From the NCBI RefSeq assembly GCF_900454865.1, contig NZ_UGTV01000015.1, forward strand, positions 2,110,001 to 2,174,000: a stretch of DNA of 64,000 bases, read 5' to 3'. Shown one piece after another: positions 39,282 to 52,002 of the stretch (positions are counted from its first letter, which is position 1; each line of letters opens with the position of its first letter). Source of the DNA: Pasteurella canis. GTDB lineage: Bacteria > Pseudomonadota > Gammaproteobacteria > Enterobacterales > Pasteurellaceae. The position numbers and the translations under genes were made by a program. The notes under the pieces are model-generated. The model saw nothing but the letters and a program-made list of their open reading frames with translations. It ran no database searches and had not been told where the DNA came from.

Positions 39282-39851
39282 TTATAACCCATCACTTCTA
39301 TGAGAGAGCCAGTCTTGATATCGTTTTTTGTATAAATTTCGCTCTTTTGGGGTTGCGAAAATAATATCTATACCTCCATCATAAGGGGCAATTAGGATAT
39401 TTTTTGTAAAAGAAACAAAAGTTGCTCTTGAATTATCATTGGCAATATCTAATAACATTTCATCATAATTATGGTCTTGCCAGTAATGTAGTGAAAATAA
39501 ACAAGTGTAATGAGATGTTTCATCATATTCTGTAGGGAATTGTTTTGATAAATCAATTTGGGTAAATTGTTGAAAATCATATTGAGAATACACTTTACCC
39601 ACTTTTTGACTGTCAAATAAACCAACGACAATAAAAAACGCATTATTGCTACCAATTAAATCGTTGAATAATTGATTCTGTCTAGCTAATAAAAGCTGTT
39701 CTTCATTTTTATTAGTCGGATAACGTTTTGAACTGGGAAGACTATGAATACGCAGCCAACGAGTTGGGTACTGTATTTTATATAAATGCGTGATAGGAAC
39801 TAAATATGGATAAGATAAATCCCATAACTTTTTAAACAGTATGCTATTCAT
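39282..39851 (-). CDS. DUF3885-like protein, unknown role
   Basis: This 189-residue protein has no signal peptide or membrane helix. It shows [20 protein letters not shown] near 32-51 and ends with [24 protein letters not shown], a pattern reminiscent of DUF3885 proteins (from memory, not searched). The gene starts 8 bases inside the apaH stop region, so it is coupled to apaH. Base composition is lower in G+C than apaH. The role is unknown. Confidence 0.65.
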   Translation of the reverse strand: MNSILFKKLWDLSYPYLVPITHLYKIQYPTRWLRIHSLPSSKRYPTNKNEEQLLLARQNQLFNDLIGSNNAFFIVVGLFDSQKVGKVYSQYDFQQFTQIDLSKQFPTEYDETSHYTCLFSLHYWQDHNYDEMLLDIANDNSRATFVSFTKNILIAPYDGGIDIIFATPKERNLYKKRYQDWLSHRSDGL

Positions 39852-40668
39852 TATAATTTTTTACAGCAGGTTGAGTGAAATATTGCTTATCTTCCCAGCG
39901 TAACATTGTCATACGATTACCCCATACGCAACCTGTATCAAGCGCATAAATATTCGTAGGTGTTGTGGTATCAACTAAACTTGCCCAATGCCCAAAGATA
40001 ATAGGCATCGTCTGATAAAGTGGATTATCTAAGTTAAACCAAGGGGTGAGCTCTTCTGGTGCAGATTCTGGTGGTTGTTTGCAATCGAAATCTAAACGAT
40101 GATCCCAATAGCAAAAACGCATACGGGTGAACACGTTGATGCTGTAACGTAGACGATCTAAACTTTGCAGATTTTCATCCCAACGATTGGGGTGATTTTG
40201 GTACATATTTTCGATTAGGTGATGATAATTGCCGTTGCGTAGCACTTCTTCCACTTCGTTAGCGCATAGCTTAGCAGTCGCAAGATCCCAATCAGGAGAA
40301 ATGCCAGCATGGGTCATCACAAAATGGTGTTGTTCATGGTGGATAAGTAATGGCTGGTGGCGTAACCAGTCGATTAACTCGTCAAAATCAGGAGCCTCAA
40401 AGATTGCATCAACACGATCGCGTGGTTTTATTTTTTTAATACCGAGTGCTGTAGAGATTAGATGTAAATCATGATTTCCTAACACAGTTTGAGCTGCGGG
40501 TCCCAATGATTTAACAAACCGTAGGCACTCAAGAGACTTATCTCCTCGAGCGACTAAATCTCCTACGAGATAAAGTTGGTCGTCTGTTGGATTGAATGCT
40601 ACTTTTTCTAACAAAAGCTGTAATTCATCATAACAGCCTTGTAAATCACCAACTAGATATGTTGCCAT
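39844..40668 (-). CDS. apaH: Diadenosine tetraphosphatase
   Basis: ApaH hydrolyses Ap4A symmetrically to ADP. The 274-residue protein starts [16 protein letters not shown] and shows the metallophosphatase motifs [18 protein letters not shown] and VLGNHDLHL, then a histidine in HAGISPDWD. The start at ATG 40668 matches the family; an in-frame GTG at 40680 adds four residues and lies in the uptake site at 40674-40682. It is 20 bases after rsmA, with apaG absent. Confidence 0.95.
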   Translation of the reverse strand: MATYLVGDLQGCYDELQLLLEKVAFNPTDDQLYLVGDLVARGDKSLECLRFVKSLGPAAQTVLGNHDLHLISTALGIKKIKPRDRVDAIFEAPDFDELIDWLRHQPLLIHHEQHHFVMTHAGISPDWDLATAKLCANEVEEVLRNGNYHHLIENMYQNHPNRWDENLQSLDRLRYSINVFTRMRFCYWDHRLDFDCKQPPESAPEELTPWFNLDNPLYQTMPIIFGHWASLVDTTTPTNIYALDTGCVWGNRMTMLRWEDKQYFTQPAVKNYNE

Positions 40669-40688
40669 TTCACACCGCACTTATTCCA

Positions 40689-41555
40689 TTAATCGTCTAA
40701 ATTTTCAATCACTTCGTCTTTGTTGATATCTGCTGGTGGATTGTCAGCTAACCAGTTCGCTAAACGTGCATAATCCGCAATCGATAAGTTTTCTGCACGT
40801 GCTGTTAGATCAATGCCTAATTCAGTCAGTTGTTCAGCAGTGAATAATGAGGATAGAGCATTGCGTAAGGTTTTACGGCGTTGATTAAATGCTTGGCTAC
40901 AGACACGATTCAACCAATATAAATCTTTGACAGGATATGGTAATTCTTTGTGAGGAATCAAACGAACTACGGCTGAATCTACTTTGGGCGCTGGTTTAAA
41001 CGCAGTTGGTGGCACTTCAAGTACAGGCATTACTTGACAGAAATATTGCGCCATAATAGTTAAACGCCCGTAAGCTTTGCTATTTGGACCTGCACATAAA
41101 CGTTTTACCACTTCTTTTTGTAGCATAAAGTGCATATCTTGAATGCAATCATGATATTTAAATAAATGGAACATCAATGGAGTAGAAATGTTGTAAGGCA
41201 AGTTACCAAACACACGCATTTTTTGATTTTTTTCAGCGAGTTTTGCCTCTTGATAGAGCTGAGCAAAATCAAATTGCATGGCATCTGTTTCAATTACTGT
41301 AATTTTATGATGCAAAAAAGGGTGATGACGTAAACGTTCAGCTAAGTCACGGTCTAATTCCACTACGGTTAGGTGATCAACTAACTCACCAACAGGCTCC
41401 GTTAAAGCCCCTAAACCTGGACCGATCTCAACTAAAAACTGATCTTTTTGTGGATAGATTGCGGCAACAATGCCTTGAATGACATTGTCATCGTGTAAAA
41501 AGTTTTGTCCAAAACGCTTGCGAGCGGTATGACCTAAATGTTTTTTTGAATTCAT
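40689..41555 (-). CDS. rsmA: 16S rRNA dimethyladenosine transferase (KsgA)
   Basis: RsmA dimethylates A1518 and A1519 of 16S rRNA late in 30S assembly. The 288 residues show [11 protein letters not shown] near 12-22, the SAM motif [13 protein letters not shown] near 43-55, and the catalytic NLPYNIS near 119-125. The C-terminal helical domain is complete. It lies between surA and apaH; pdxA, which sits between surA and rsmA in E. coli, is missing here. Confidence 0.97.
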   Translation of the reverse strand: MNSKKHLGHTARKRFGQNFLHDDNVIQGIVAAIYPQKDQFLVEIGPGLGALTEPVGELVDHLTVVELDRDLAERLRHHPFLHHKITVIETDAMQFDFAQLYQEAKLAEKNQKMRVFGNLPYNISTPLMFHLFKYHDCIQDMHFMLQKEVVKRLCAGPNSKAYGRLTIMAQYFCQVMPVLEVPPTAFKPAPKVDSAVVRLIPHKELPYPVKDLYWLNRVCSQAFNQRRKTLRNALSSLFTAEQLTELGIDLTARAENLSIADYARLANWLADNPPADINKDEVIENLDD

Positions 41556-41597
41556 ATGATCTGATTAATTAACAAAAGTGCGGTTTATTATAAAGCA

Positions 41598-41623
41598 AAA
41601 TCCCAGCTTGTGTGCTGGGATTT
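41598..41623 (-). terminator. Probable terminator after surA
   Basis: AAATCCCAGC (41598-41607) and GCTGGGATTT (41614-41623) form a 10-pair stem around TTGTGT, 15 bases after the surA stop. The minus-strand tail is AT-rich rather than a pure T run. An uptake site lies just beyond at 41576-41584. Confidence 0.65.
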
Positions 41624-41639
41624 ATGGATTAATTTATTT

Positions 41640-42569
41640 TTACTTTAAGTAGCGAATATCTGCATGTTTACGTAATGCTTTTACCCAATCTCTTTCAACA
41701 TCTTTCACTTGTTCATTCACTAACTGTTCGTAGGCTTTTTGTCTGTAAGCATCAACAGTTCGATCACTTTCACGTGTATCTGTTACTTCTAAAATATGCC
41801 AACCAAATTCTGTTTTAAATGGTGCTGAAATTATCCCTTTTTTGCTGCTTAGTATTGTTTTTTGGAATGGACCAACATAGCTTTCAGGGAATGCAAAGCC
41901 TAAATTACCACCATTAGCACCAGATAAGTAATCTTTTGAATATTTTAGTGCAGCATCAGCAAAAGTCGTTTTACCTGATAAAATATCAGCACGAATTTGT
42001 GTTAGCTGTGCCTTCGCTTGTGTATCACTTAATAGTGGGTTTAATTTTAATAAGATATGACGAACTTCATATTGTTTAGCAGATACTTTTTTTTCTGTCC
42101 CTTTTTCTTTTGCTTGTTGTAACAATTGCTGACTTAAGGCTTCTACTTGTTCTCTTGTCACATCAATACTTTGCCCAATTGCTTGATTACGCACTTCACC
42201 CATTAGAAGTTGATTGGCAATTTGTTGACGATAAGCATTATAACTAATTCCTTGATAGTCTAATGCATCGAGTAATTGACCATAAGTTAAGCCATTTTGT
42301 GCCGCAATACCTTCAATAATTTGATCCACTTGTGCATAGTTGATTTTGATACCTGAATTATCAATGGCTTGCTGTACTAATATGTCATCTATTGCTTTGT
42401 CTAGCGCAGTTTGACGATCGCCTTTTTTACCCATATGTTTTTTTACTTGGCTTTCTAAAACAGGTATACCATTGACTGTTGCGACGATACGCTCGGCTGC
42501 TTGTGTCGTTGAAACTGCAAATAATCCGATGACAGCTAAAAAAATAGACTTCATATTAATGATCTTCAT
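41640..42569 (-). CDS. surA: Periplasmic chaperone SurA, single-parvulin form
   Basis: SurA escorts outer-membrane proteins. The 309-residue protein has a signal peptide ending TTQAAE, an N-terminal chaperone domain, and one parvulin peptidyl-prolyl isomerase domain at about 170-265 (VRHILLKLNPLLSD and NGGNLGFAFPESYVGPF). E. coli SurA has two such domains in about 430 residues; the shorter form is usual in Haemophilus. AATGGAAT lies in front of the ATG at 42569. Confidence 0.94.
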   Translation of the reverse strand: MKIINMKSIFLAVIGLFAVSTTQAAERIVATVNGIPVLESQVKKHMGKKGDRQTALDKAIDDILVQQAIDNSGIKINYAQVDQIIEGIAAQNGLTYGQLLDALDYQGISYNAYRQQIANQLLMGEVRNQAIGQSIDVTREQVEALSQQLLQQAKEKGTEKKVSAKQYEVRHILLKLNPLLSDTQAKAQLTQIRADILSGKTTFADAALKYSKDYLSGANGGNLGFAFPESYVGPFQKTILSSKKGIISAPFKTEFGWHILEVTDTRESDRTVDAYRQKAYEQLVNEQVKDVERDWVKALRKHADIRYLK

Positions 42570-42644
42570 TATCTATTCCATTATTTTAAATAAGTTAAAA
42601 ATTACATTGGTTAGAGTATCAATTTTGTAAAAGGTTCACAAACT

Positions 42645-43190
42645 TTATTTAGTCGGTGAAATGAGCGCTACCTCATAGCAATTATCGAATTTTATCGTAC
42701 GGACTTGGACTTTTTCTTTGCGGCTTGTCGGTACATTTTTTCCGACATAATCAGCACGGATAGGCAATTCACGATGTCCTCTATCAACAAAAATGACTAA
42801 TTCAATTTTAGCCGCTCGTCCAAAGTCAACTAATGCATCAAGTGCGGCACGAATGGTTCGACCTGTATAGAGAACATCATCAACCAGAATTACTTCTTTA
42901 TTATGAATATTAATGAAATTTGACGCACCACTATATGTTGGGCTTTGAGAATTAGGTTCCGCATATTCGAGGTCATCTCGGTAGAACGTAATATCTAAAT
43001 CGATAGAAGGTAGTTCTACTTTCGCTAAATCAGCGATTTTTTTCTTAATCAACTCTGCAATTTCAGCACCACGGCGTTTAATCCCCACAATGACTACATT
43101 ATCTAAGTTTTGATGTTTTTCAATGATTTCATGTGAAATACGAGAGATAGTGCGCAGAAATTGGTTTTCATCAATAATGATTTTTTCCAT
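42645..43190 (-). CDS. pyrR: PyrR-type regulator / uracil phosphoribosyltransferase
   Basis: The 181 residues have the PRPP motif VILVDDVLYTGRTIRAALDAL near 95-115, typical of PyrR. In Gram-positives PyrR binds pyr mRNA and attenuates it; in Pasteurellaceae the role as regulator is not established and it may act mainly as a phosphoribosyltransferase. It stands alone between hisIE and surA. Confidence 0.93.
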   Translation of the reverse strand: MEKIIIDENQFLRTISRISHEIIEKHQNLDNVVIVGIKRRGAEIAELIKKKIADLAKVELPSIDLDITFYRDDLEYAEPNSQSPTYSGASNFINIHNKEVILVDDVLYTGRTIRAALDALVDFGRAAKIELVIFVDRGHRELPIRADYVGKNVPTSRKEKVQVRTIKFDNCYEVALISPTK

Positions 43191-43295
43191 GATAATTGAC
43201 CTAAATAACTAAGAAATTTAGGGGTTAAAATAGCATAAAAGCAAGTAATATCATATAGGAAATAAAAAGTTGAACATGGAAATTCTGAAAAAACG

Positions 43296-43332
43296 CACCA
43301 CACTTTTATCTTATTTGCTATAAAGTGCGGTG
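43296..43332 (-). terminator. Imperfect uptake-site hairpin after hisIE
   Basis: The arms CACCACACTTTTA (43296-43308) and TAAAGTGCGGTG (43321-43332) pair apart from one A-C mismatch and a bulge. One arm is an intact uptake site, the other a one-base variant. It lies at the end of the his operon. Confidence 0.6.
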
Positions 43333-43342
43333 AGTTTTTTGA

Positions 43343-43959
43343 TTATTTTGAATGACGTTCTTTAAGTTTTCCAATCACATCTGCCCAACTTAAATCGGCA
43401 TCTTGTAATAATACCGTCAAGTGATAAGCCAAATCCGCCGCTTCACAAATGGTTTCATTACGATCTTTAACTGTGGCTGCAAGCGCGGTTTCCACGCCTT
43501 CTTCGCCAACTTTTTGTGCAATACGCTTAGTCCCTTTGGCATACAGCTGAGCGGTGTAAGAGCTTGTTGGATCAGCACCTTTACGTTCAGCAATCAAACG
43601 TTCTAACTTACTAAAGAAAATCCAATCAGGCTGAGTTGCATTGTCAAATTGATAAAAACAGCTTTCTGCGCCTGTATGACAAGTTTCACCGATTGGATTG
43701 ACTAAAATCAGCAACGTATCATTATCACAATCCAAGCTCATATCTACCACATTTAAAAAATGTCCAGAGGTTTCACCTTTTGTCCATAAACGGTTTTTCG
43801 TACGTGAAAAAAAGGTCACACGTTTTTCCGTGAGCGTTTTTTCTAACGCCTCTTGGTTCATATAACCAAGCATCAACACTTCACAAGTCGCCGCATTTTG
43901 GATAATGACAGGCAGTAGGTTATCGACTTTTTGCCAGTTGATTTGTTCTCTATTTAACA

Positions 43960-43960
<1 letters not shown>
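43343..43960 (-). CDS. hisI: Phosphoribosyl-AMP cyclohydrolase / phosphoribosyl-ATP pyrophosphatase
   Basis: HisIE carries out steps 2 and 3 of histidine synthesis. The 205 residues have the N-terminal cyclohydrolase part with [17 protein letters not shown] near 52-68 and the cysteines in CHTGAESCF, and a C-terminal pyrophosphatase part from about 115 with [13 protein letters not shown] and [10 protein letters not shown]. It is the last gene of the his operon and overlaps hisF by one base. Confidence 0.97.
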
Positions 43961-45491
<1,531 letters not shown>

Positions 45492-45507
45492 TTAAAATTG
45501 ACCGCAC

Positions 45508-46098
45508 TTATTTAATCTTTTCGACAAAGTTACGCAAAAATAATGCGCCAGCCTTACCTGAGCGCTCTGGGTGGAATTGTGCGCCGTAAAAATTGTTATG
45601 TTGGATGACTGCAGAAAACGGCACGCCGTAATCACAAGTGGCAATGGTGTATGAGTTTGGCAACACGCCATAGCTATGCACAAAATAGAAATAGCTGTCT
45701 TGCTCAATGCCTGCAAATAACGGGTGTTCGGCGACATAATGCACCTTATTCCAGCCCATATGGGGTAATGGCAACTGACAATCTGGCAATTTTTCGGTTT
45801 TGCCTGACATCAGTTTTAATAAGTCCAAATTGCCTTCTTCGGAATATTCCGTCATTAATTGCATTCCCAAACAAATTCCTAAAACAGGCTGGGTTAAGTT
45901 TTGAATAACCTCAATTAAGCCTAAATCTGCCAGATTTTGCATTGCTGCTTTTGCTGTACCGACACCGGGTAGAATCAATTTCTCGGCAGAGCGAATTTGT
46001 TCAATATTATCGGTAATTTCTGCGTGATAACCCAAACGATCAAAAGCAAATTTGACTGAGGAAAGGTTAGCGCAACGGGTATTGATGATAATATTCAT
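45508..46098 (-). CDS. hisH: Imidazole glycerol phosphate synthase subunit HisH
   Basis: HisH is the glutaminase of the IGP synthase. The 196 residues have the oxyanion region LPGVGTAKAAM near 50-60, the nucleophile in LGICLGMQLM near 75-84 and the His/Glu pair in GAQFHPERSGKAG near 176-188. The ATG overlaps the stop of the upstream acyltransferase gene as ATGA, so the two are translationally coupled. Confidence 0.97.
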   Translation of the reverse strand: MNIIINTRCANLSSVKFAFDRLGYHAEITDNIEQIRSAEKLILPGVGTAKAAMQNLADLGLIEVIQNLTQPVLGICLGMQLMTEYSEEGNLDLLKLMSGKTEKLPDCQLPLPHMGWNKVHYVAEHPLFAGIEQDSYFYFVHSYGVLPNSYTIATCDYGVPFSAVIQHNNFYGAQFHPERSGKAGALFLRNFVEKIK

Positions 46099-47045
46099 TT
46101 TGTTATCTCCATACTATTTTTTCCATAGATTAACTTATCTATAAGCCTATTTTTTCCTTCTGCTTTTATTATACTTATCAGAAATAATATTAATATAATA
46201 TATGTAGATATATAATATAGGGTTTCATTAATATTTAAAGATTGTAATATTTTTATAGGCAAGACGTGCCATAAGTATAGAGGTAAAGATAGTTTTCCTA
46301 AAATAGATAGTAAGTTGGTTTTTTCATGTTTTTTTTCTTGGTTTTTAAATATGTATATCATTATATATATAATTGATGCGTTGGCTATTGTTTTACCAAA
46401 TCCTATCATTAGTTTAAATTCTGATAGAATATAAATTAAAATTCCTATATTTAATAATATGATTGCCTTTTTGATATGTTTTTTTATATCTATTCTAGAA
46501 AATAAATATCCCAGATAAAAATAAATAAAATAATAATAAAATCTTTTATCTCCTAACTTTCTATAAATATAGTTATCTGAAAGTTGCCATTGGCTATAAC
46601 TTTCAAAGAAAATAGTGGCTATTATAAAGAATGTTAATAGTGTAATATAAATTATTTTTTTTTCTTCTTTAATTTTTAATAGAGCTCTCAAGTATAATAT
46701 AAAAAGTAGCATTGCAGGTATATACCATAAATGATAGTATGGGTATGTTATAGAATATTTAAAGAATATACTATAAAATATAAAAGCTATAAAATATGGT
46801 ATTAATATACTATCTTTATATTTTTTTAGTATTTTACTTATAGGCATATCTTTTATGGTTTCTTTTATAAAAAATCCTGTAATCGCAAAAAATAATGGCA
46901 TGTGAAAGAAATATATAGTTTCTCTCAATATACTATTTTCTATTTTTTCTAGAGATACATGACCAATAATAACTAAAATAATTAATATTCCTTTTATTTG
47001 ATCAATTATTTCTATTCTATGTTGCTTATTAGCATTATCGCTCAT
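46095..47045 (-). CDS. Acyltransferase-3 family membrane protein inside the his operon
   Basis: The 316 residues begin with RIEIIDQIKGILIILVIIGH, the start of acyltransferase-3 / fucose acetyltransferase-like proteins, and contain about ten hydrophobic helices. Such proteins O-acetylate sugars of capsule or LPS at the inner membrane. The DNA is strikingly AT-rich (near 20% G+C in parts, my hand count) beside his genes at over 40%, with many ATA codons. The ATG follows the hisB TAA directly and the stop overlaps hisH, so it is built into the operon. The substrate cannot be read. Confidence 0.85.
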   Translation of the reverse strand: MSDNANKQHRIEIIDQIKGILIILVIIGHVSLEKIENSILRETIYFFHMPLFFAITGFFIKETIKDMPISKILKKYKDSILIPYFIAFIFYSIFFKYSITYPYYHLWYIPAMLLFILYLRALLKIKEEKKIIYITLLTFFIIATIFFESYSQWQLSDNYIYRKLGDKRFYYYFIYFYLGYLFSRIDIKKHIKKAIILLNIGILIYILSEFKLMIGFGKTIANASIIYIMIYIFKNQEKKHEKTNLLSILGKLSLPLYLWHVLPIKILQSLNINETLYYISTYIILILFLISIIKAEGKNRLIDKLIYGKNSMEITK

Positions 47046-48137
47046 TTATAAGATCCCTTTACTACTCGGCAATTCATTCCCTTCCACTTTAATACACTGT
47101 CTTAACGTGCGTCCAAACACTTTAAACAGGCTTTCAATTTTGTGGTGGTCGTTGTCGCCTTTGGTTTTTAGGTGTAAGGTTGCCATTAAGGTATAAGCGA
47201 TAGATTGGAAAAAATGCTCCGTCATTTCGGTGCTGAAGTCGCCCACTTTATCGCGTTTAAATTTGGCTTTGAATTTGAAATAGGGGCGACCTGACAAGTC
47301 CATCGTACATTCTGCCTTGCATTCGTCCATTGGTAACACAAAGCCAAAGCGTTGAATGCCTCGTTTATCGCCAAGGGCTTGTTTTAATGCGGTACCGAGG
47401 GCGAGGGCAGTGTCTTCGACGGTGTGATGTTCGTCGATCCAAAGATCGCCTTTACAACTTACGTTCATTCGGAAACCACCGTGGGTGGCGATTTGATCGA
47501 GCATATGATCGAAAAAGCCGACACCGGTTTTAATCTCGTTTACGCCGGTTTCATCTAACCAAACTTGCACTTTAATATCGGTTTCTTTGGTGGTACGTAC
47601 CACTTCGGCATAGCGCGGTTTACGATCAATAAGTGCGGTCTGTTTTGGCAACAATTTTTCCACAATCAGATCCCAATTGAGTTTCTCTCGATCATATTGC
47701 AACGCACGAATACCGAGATTTTCTGCCAGTTGCACATCGGTGTATCGGTCGCCAATCACAAAGCTGGTGGCTGGGTCGAACAGTTTTTTATCAATATATT
47801 TTTTCAATAATTTGACTTTAGGCTTACGGCAATCACAGTTGTCTTCTGGTTTGTGTGGGCAAATTAACACTTCGTCAAACTCAATACCTTGAGATTTAAA
47901 TAACGCCATCATTGCATTGTGCGGTTTGTCAAAATTCTTTTGTGGGAAAGATGGCGTGCCTAAGCCATCTTGGTTGCTGACCATCACAAAACGGTAAAAA
48001 GGTTTGAGTTTCAACAGCGCTGGAATAACATTTGGCTCAAATTGTAATTTTTCTAAACTGTCGATTTGAAAATCGGTTTTAGGCTCATCAATTAACGTGC
48101 CGTCGCGGTCGATAAAAAGAATAGATTGTTGTGTCAT
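47046..48137 (-). CDS. hisB: Histidinol-phosphatase / imidazoleglycerol-phosphate dehydratase
   Basis: HisB is bifunctional here: 363 residues with an N-terminal HAD phosphatase ([12 protein letters not shown] near 7-18, zinc site [15 protein letters not shown] near 93-107) and a C-terminal dehydratase ([14 protein letters not shown] near 212-225, [14 protein letters not shown] near 239-252). It ends immediately before the acyltransferase ATG. An uptake site lies at 47631-47639. Confidence 0.97.
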   Translation of the reverse strand: MTQQSILFIDRDGTLIDEPKTDFQIDSLEKLQFEPNVIPALLKLKPFYRFVMVSNQDGLGTPSFPQKNFDKPHNAMMALFKSQGIEFDEVLICPHKPEDNCDCRKPKVKLLKKYIDKKLFDPATSFVIGDRYTDVQLAENLGIRALQYDREKLNWDLIVEKLLPKQTALIDRKPRYAEVVRTTKETDIKVQVWLDETGVNEIKTGVGFFDHMLDQIATHGGFRMNVSCKGDLWIDEHHTVEDTALALGTALKQALGDKRGIQRFGFVLPMDECKAECTMDLSGRPYFKFKAKFKRDKVGDFSTEMTEHFFQSIAYTLMATLHLKTKGDNDHHKIESLFKVFGRTLRQCIKVEGNELPSSKGIL

Positions 48138-48173
48138 ATTGTTATCCTGTTTGTCTTTTGTTCTGTCTGTATC

Positions 48174-50518
<2,345 letters not shown>

Positions 50519-50596
50519 AATTTTTTCTCATATTGCACAGTAAATTCATTAATAAAAAATACAAGCGGTCAGTTTTAAAGCATTTTTTGCAATATA

Positions 50597-50836
50597 TTAA
50601 CTGTTTTGTGCCTTAGCCCAATTAATTGCAGTCTCTATTACTTTACGAGCTTGCGGGCTATTTCGCCAACAAGTTGAGCCTGTAATTTCTGAACCGAGTT
50701 GTAAGATAAAGTCAGGGGTAGAATTTGCTAATTGATTCACATCATCTAGCCCCATTTCAGCTAAACGTTTCAAAATAGTTGGACCAATGCCTTTTTGAGC
50801 GAGTAAAGATTGTTTTTCAGTTTCTGTGAATGCCAT
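50597..50836 (-). CDS. Helix-hairpin-helix small protein inside the his operon
   Basis: The 79-residue protein contains KGIGPTILKRLAEMGLDDV near 14-32, a helix-hairpin-helix pattern, and a conserved-looking C-terminus (GSTCWRNSPQARKVIETAINW). HhH units usually bind DNA in a non-specific way. No enzyme motif is seen. It lies two bases after hisG and 78 before hisD, so it is transcribed with them. A histidine-pathway role is not known. Confidence 0.8.
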   Translation of the reverse strand: MAFTETEKQSLLAQKGIGPTILKRLAEMGLDDVNQLANSTPDFILQLGSEITGSTCWRNSPQARKVIETAINWAKAQNS

Positions 50837-50838
50837 AT

Positions 50839-51738
50839 TTACTCCATCATTTTCTCAATTGGTAATACCAAAATTGAACTTGCCCCAATCTCTTTTAACT
50901 GTTCCATTGTTTCCCAAAATAGTACTTCTTGGCTAACAACGTGCATAGCGACTTTTGAATCATCGTGTGCCAATGGCAAAATGGTTGGGTTTTCCACGCC
51001 TGGTAAAAGTGCGGTAATTTCTTCTAATTTTTCTTTTGGTGCGTGGAGCATAATGTATTTGGATTCTGCTGCTTGTTGTACGCCTTGGATACGGGTGAGT
51101 AACTTATTCACTAGGGCTTGTTTTTCTGGGCTAAGTTCTGCGGCACGTTGAATTAAACAGGATTTTGAGCGGTAAATGACTTCCACTTCTTTTAAGCCGT
51201 TGGCTTCAAGTGTGGCACCTGAAGAAACTAAATCACAAATGGCGTCGGCAAGTCCTGCACGAGGTGCAACTTCGACTGAACCTGTGAGTGAACAAGTTTT
51301 GAAATCTACACCTTGTTGTTGCATATAGCGTTTTAGTAGATTTGGGTATGAAGTCGCGATACGGGCATTTTTAAGATCGCTTACATCGTTGTAGTTTTCA
51401 TCTTGTGGAATAGCGATGGATAAACGGCAGCCACCAAAGTCTAAACGGCGTAATTTTTTATAATTGACGCTTTCGCCAGCAGCTTGACGAGCCAATTCCT
51501 CTTCTTCTAAAACATTCTCGCCGATAATGCCAAGATCAACGACGCCATCAAAGACTAAACCAGGGATATCATCATCACGAACACGTAAAATATCAATGGG
51601 CATATTTTCAGCGTAAGCAATTAAACGTTGTTCTTGTAAATTTATTTTTACACCACATTGTTTTAGTAGCGCTTGAGATTCTTGGCTTAAACGCCCTGAT
51701 TTTTGCATCGCAATGCGTAGTCTTTTACTTTCAATCAT
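50839..51738 (-). CDS. hisG: ATP phosphoribosyltransferase (long form)
   Basis: HisG starts histidine synthesis from ATP and PRPP. The 299 residues are the long form with its own regulatory C-terminal domain, so no HisZ is needed. The pattern [13 protein letters not shown] near 5-17, [20 protein letters not shown] near 52-71 and [11 protein letters not shown] near 174-184 is typical. It is the first structural gene after the hisL leader and attenuator. An uptake site lies at 51007-51015. Confidence 0.97.
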   Translation of the reverse strand: MIESKRLRIAMQKSGRLSQESQALLKQCGVKINLQEQRLIAYAENMPIDILRVRDDDIPGLVFDGVVDLGIIGENVLEEEELARQAAGESVNYKKLRRLDFGGCRLSIAIPQDENYNDVSDLKNARIATSYPNLLKRYMQQQGVDFKTCSLTGSVEVAPRAGLADAICDLVSSGATLEANGLKEVEVIYRSKSCLIQRAAELSPEKQALVNKLLTRIQGVQQAAESKYIMLHAPKEKLEEITALLPGVENPTILPLAHDDSKVAMHVVSQEVLFWETMEQLKEIGASSILVLPIEKMME

Positions 51739-51777
51739 AATGTTATCCTGTGTTTGATGTTGTGAATTTTAGTTATA

Positions 51778-51813
51778 AAAAAAGCCTCTCGAGTGGTTCC
51801 GAGAGGCTTTTTT
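51778..51813 (-). terminator. Histidine operon attenuator
   Basis: AAAAAAGCCTCTCG (51778-51791) and CGAGAGGCTTTTTT (51800-51813) form a strong stem with a T run on the minus strand, between hisL and hisG. A second hairpin, GGAAGAT (51835-51841) / ATCTTCC (51847-51853), lies upstream. GTGGTG-type segments after the leader can pair with the His codons, giving the usual anti-termination switch. Confidence 0.9.
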
Positions 51814-51880
51814 GTTGTTTCTATCGCACTGCTCGGAAGATTTTCTATCTTCCAAGCACCACTAAACGCCCGAAAGATAA

Positions 51881-51925
51881 TCAGGAGTGATGGTGGTGAT
51901 GATGAGCAATGCGGTTAAAATTCAT
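51881..51925 (-). CDS. hisL: His operon leader peptide (six consecutive His)
   Basis: The 14-residue peptide MNFNRIAHHHHHHS is encoded at 51925 down to the TGA at 51881, with the six His codons CAT, CAT, CAC, CAC, CAT, CAC in a row. When charged tRNA-His is scarce the ribosome stalls here and the attenuator hairpin does not form. AAGGA is placed ahead of the ATG. E. coli has seven His residues in the same kind of leader. Confidence 0.95.
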   Translation of the reverse strand: MNFNRIAHHHHHHS

Positions 51926-51955
51926 TTTGTCTTCCTTATTGGTTAATTGCTATTC

Positions 51956-51984
51956 AAATTACTGTAAAAAAAATAAACTGGCAA
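51956..51984 (-). promoter_or_regulatory. Probable his operon promoter
   Basis: Read on the minus strand, TTGCCA (51984-51979), a 17-base spacer and TAATTT (51961-51956) lie about 30 bases before hisL. The -35 sits only about 20 bases from the end of the methyltransferase gene. Confidence 0.6.
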
Positions 51985-52002
51985 GTGTTTTTTACAAAAA
52001 AG

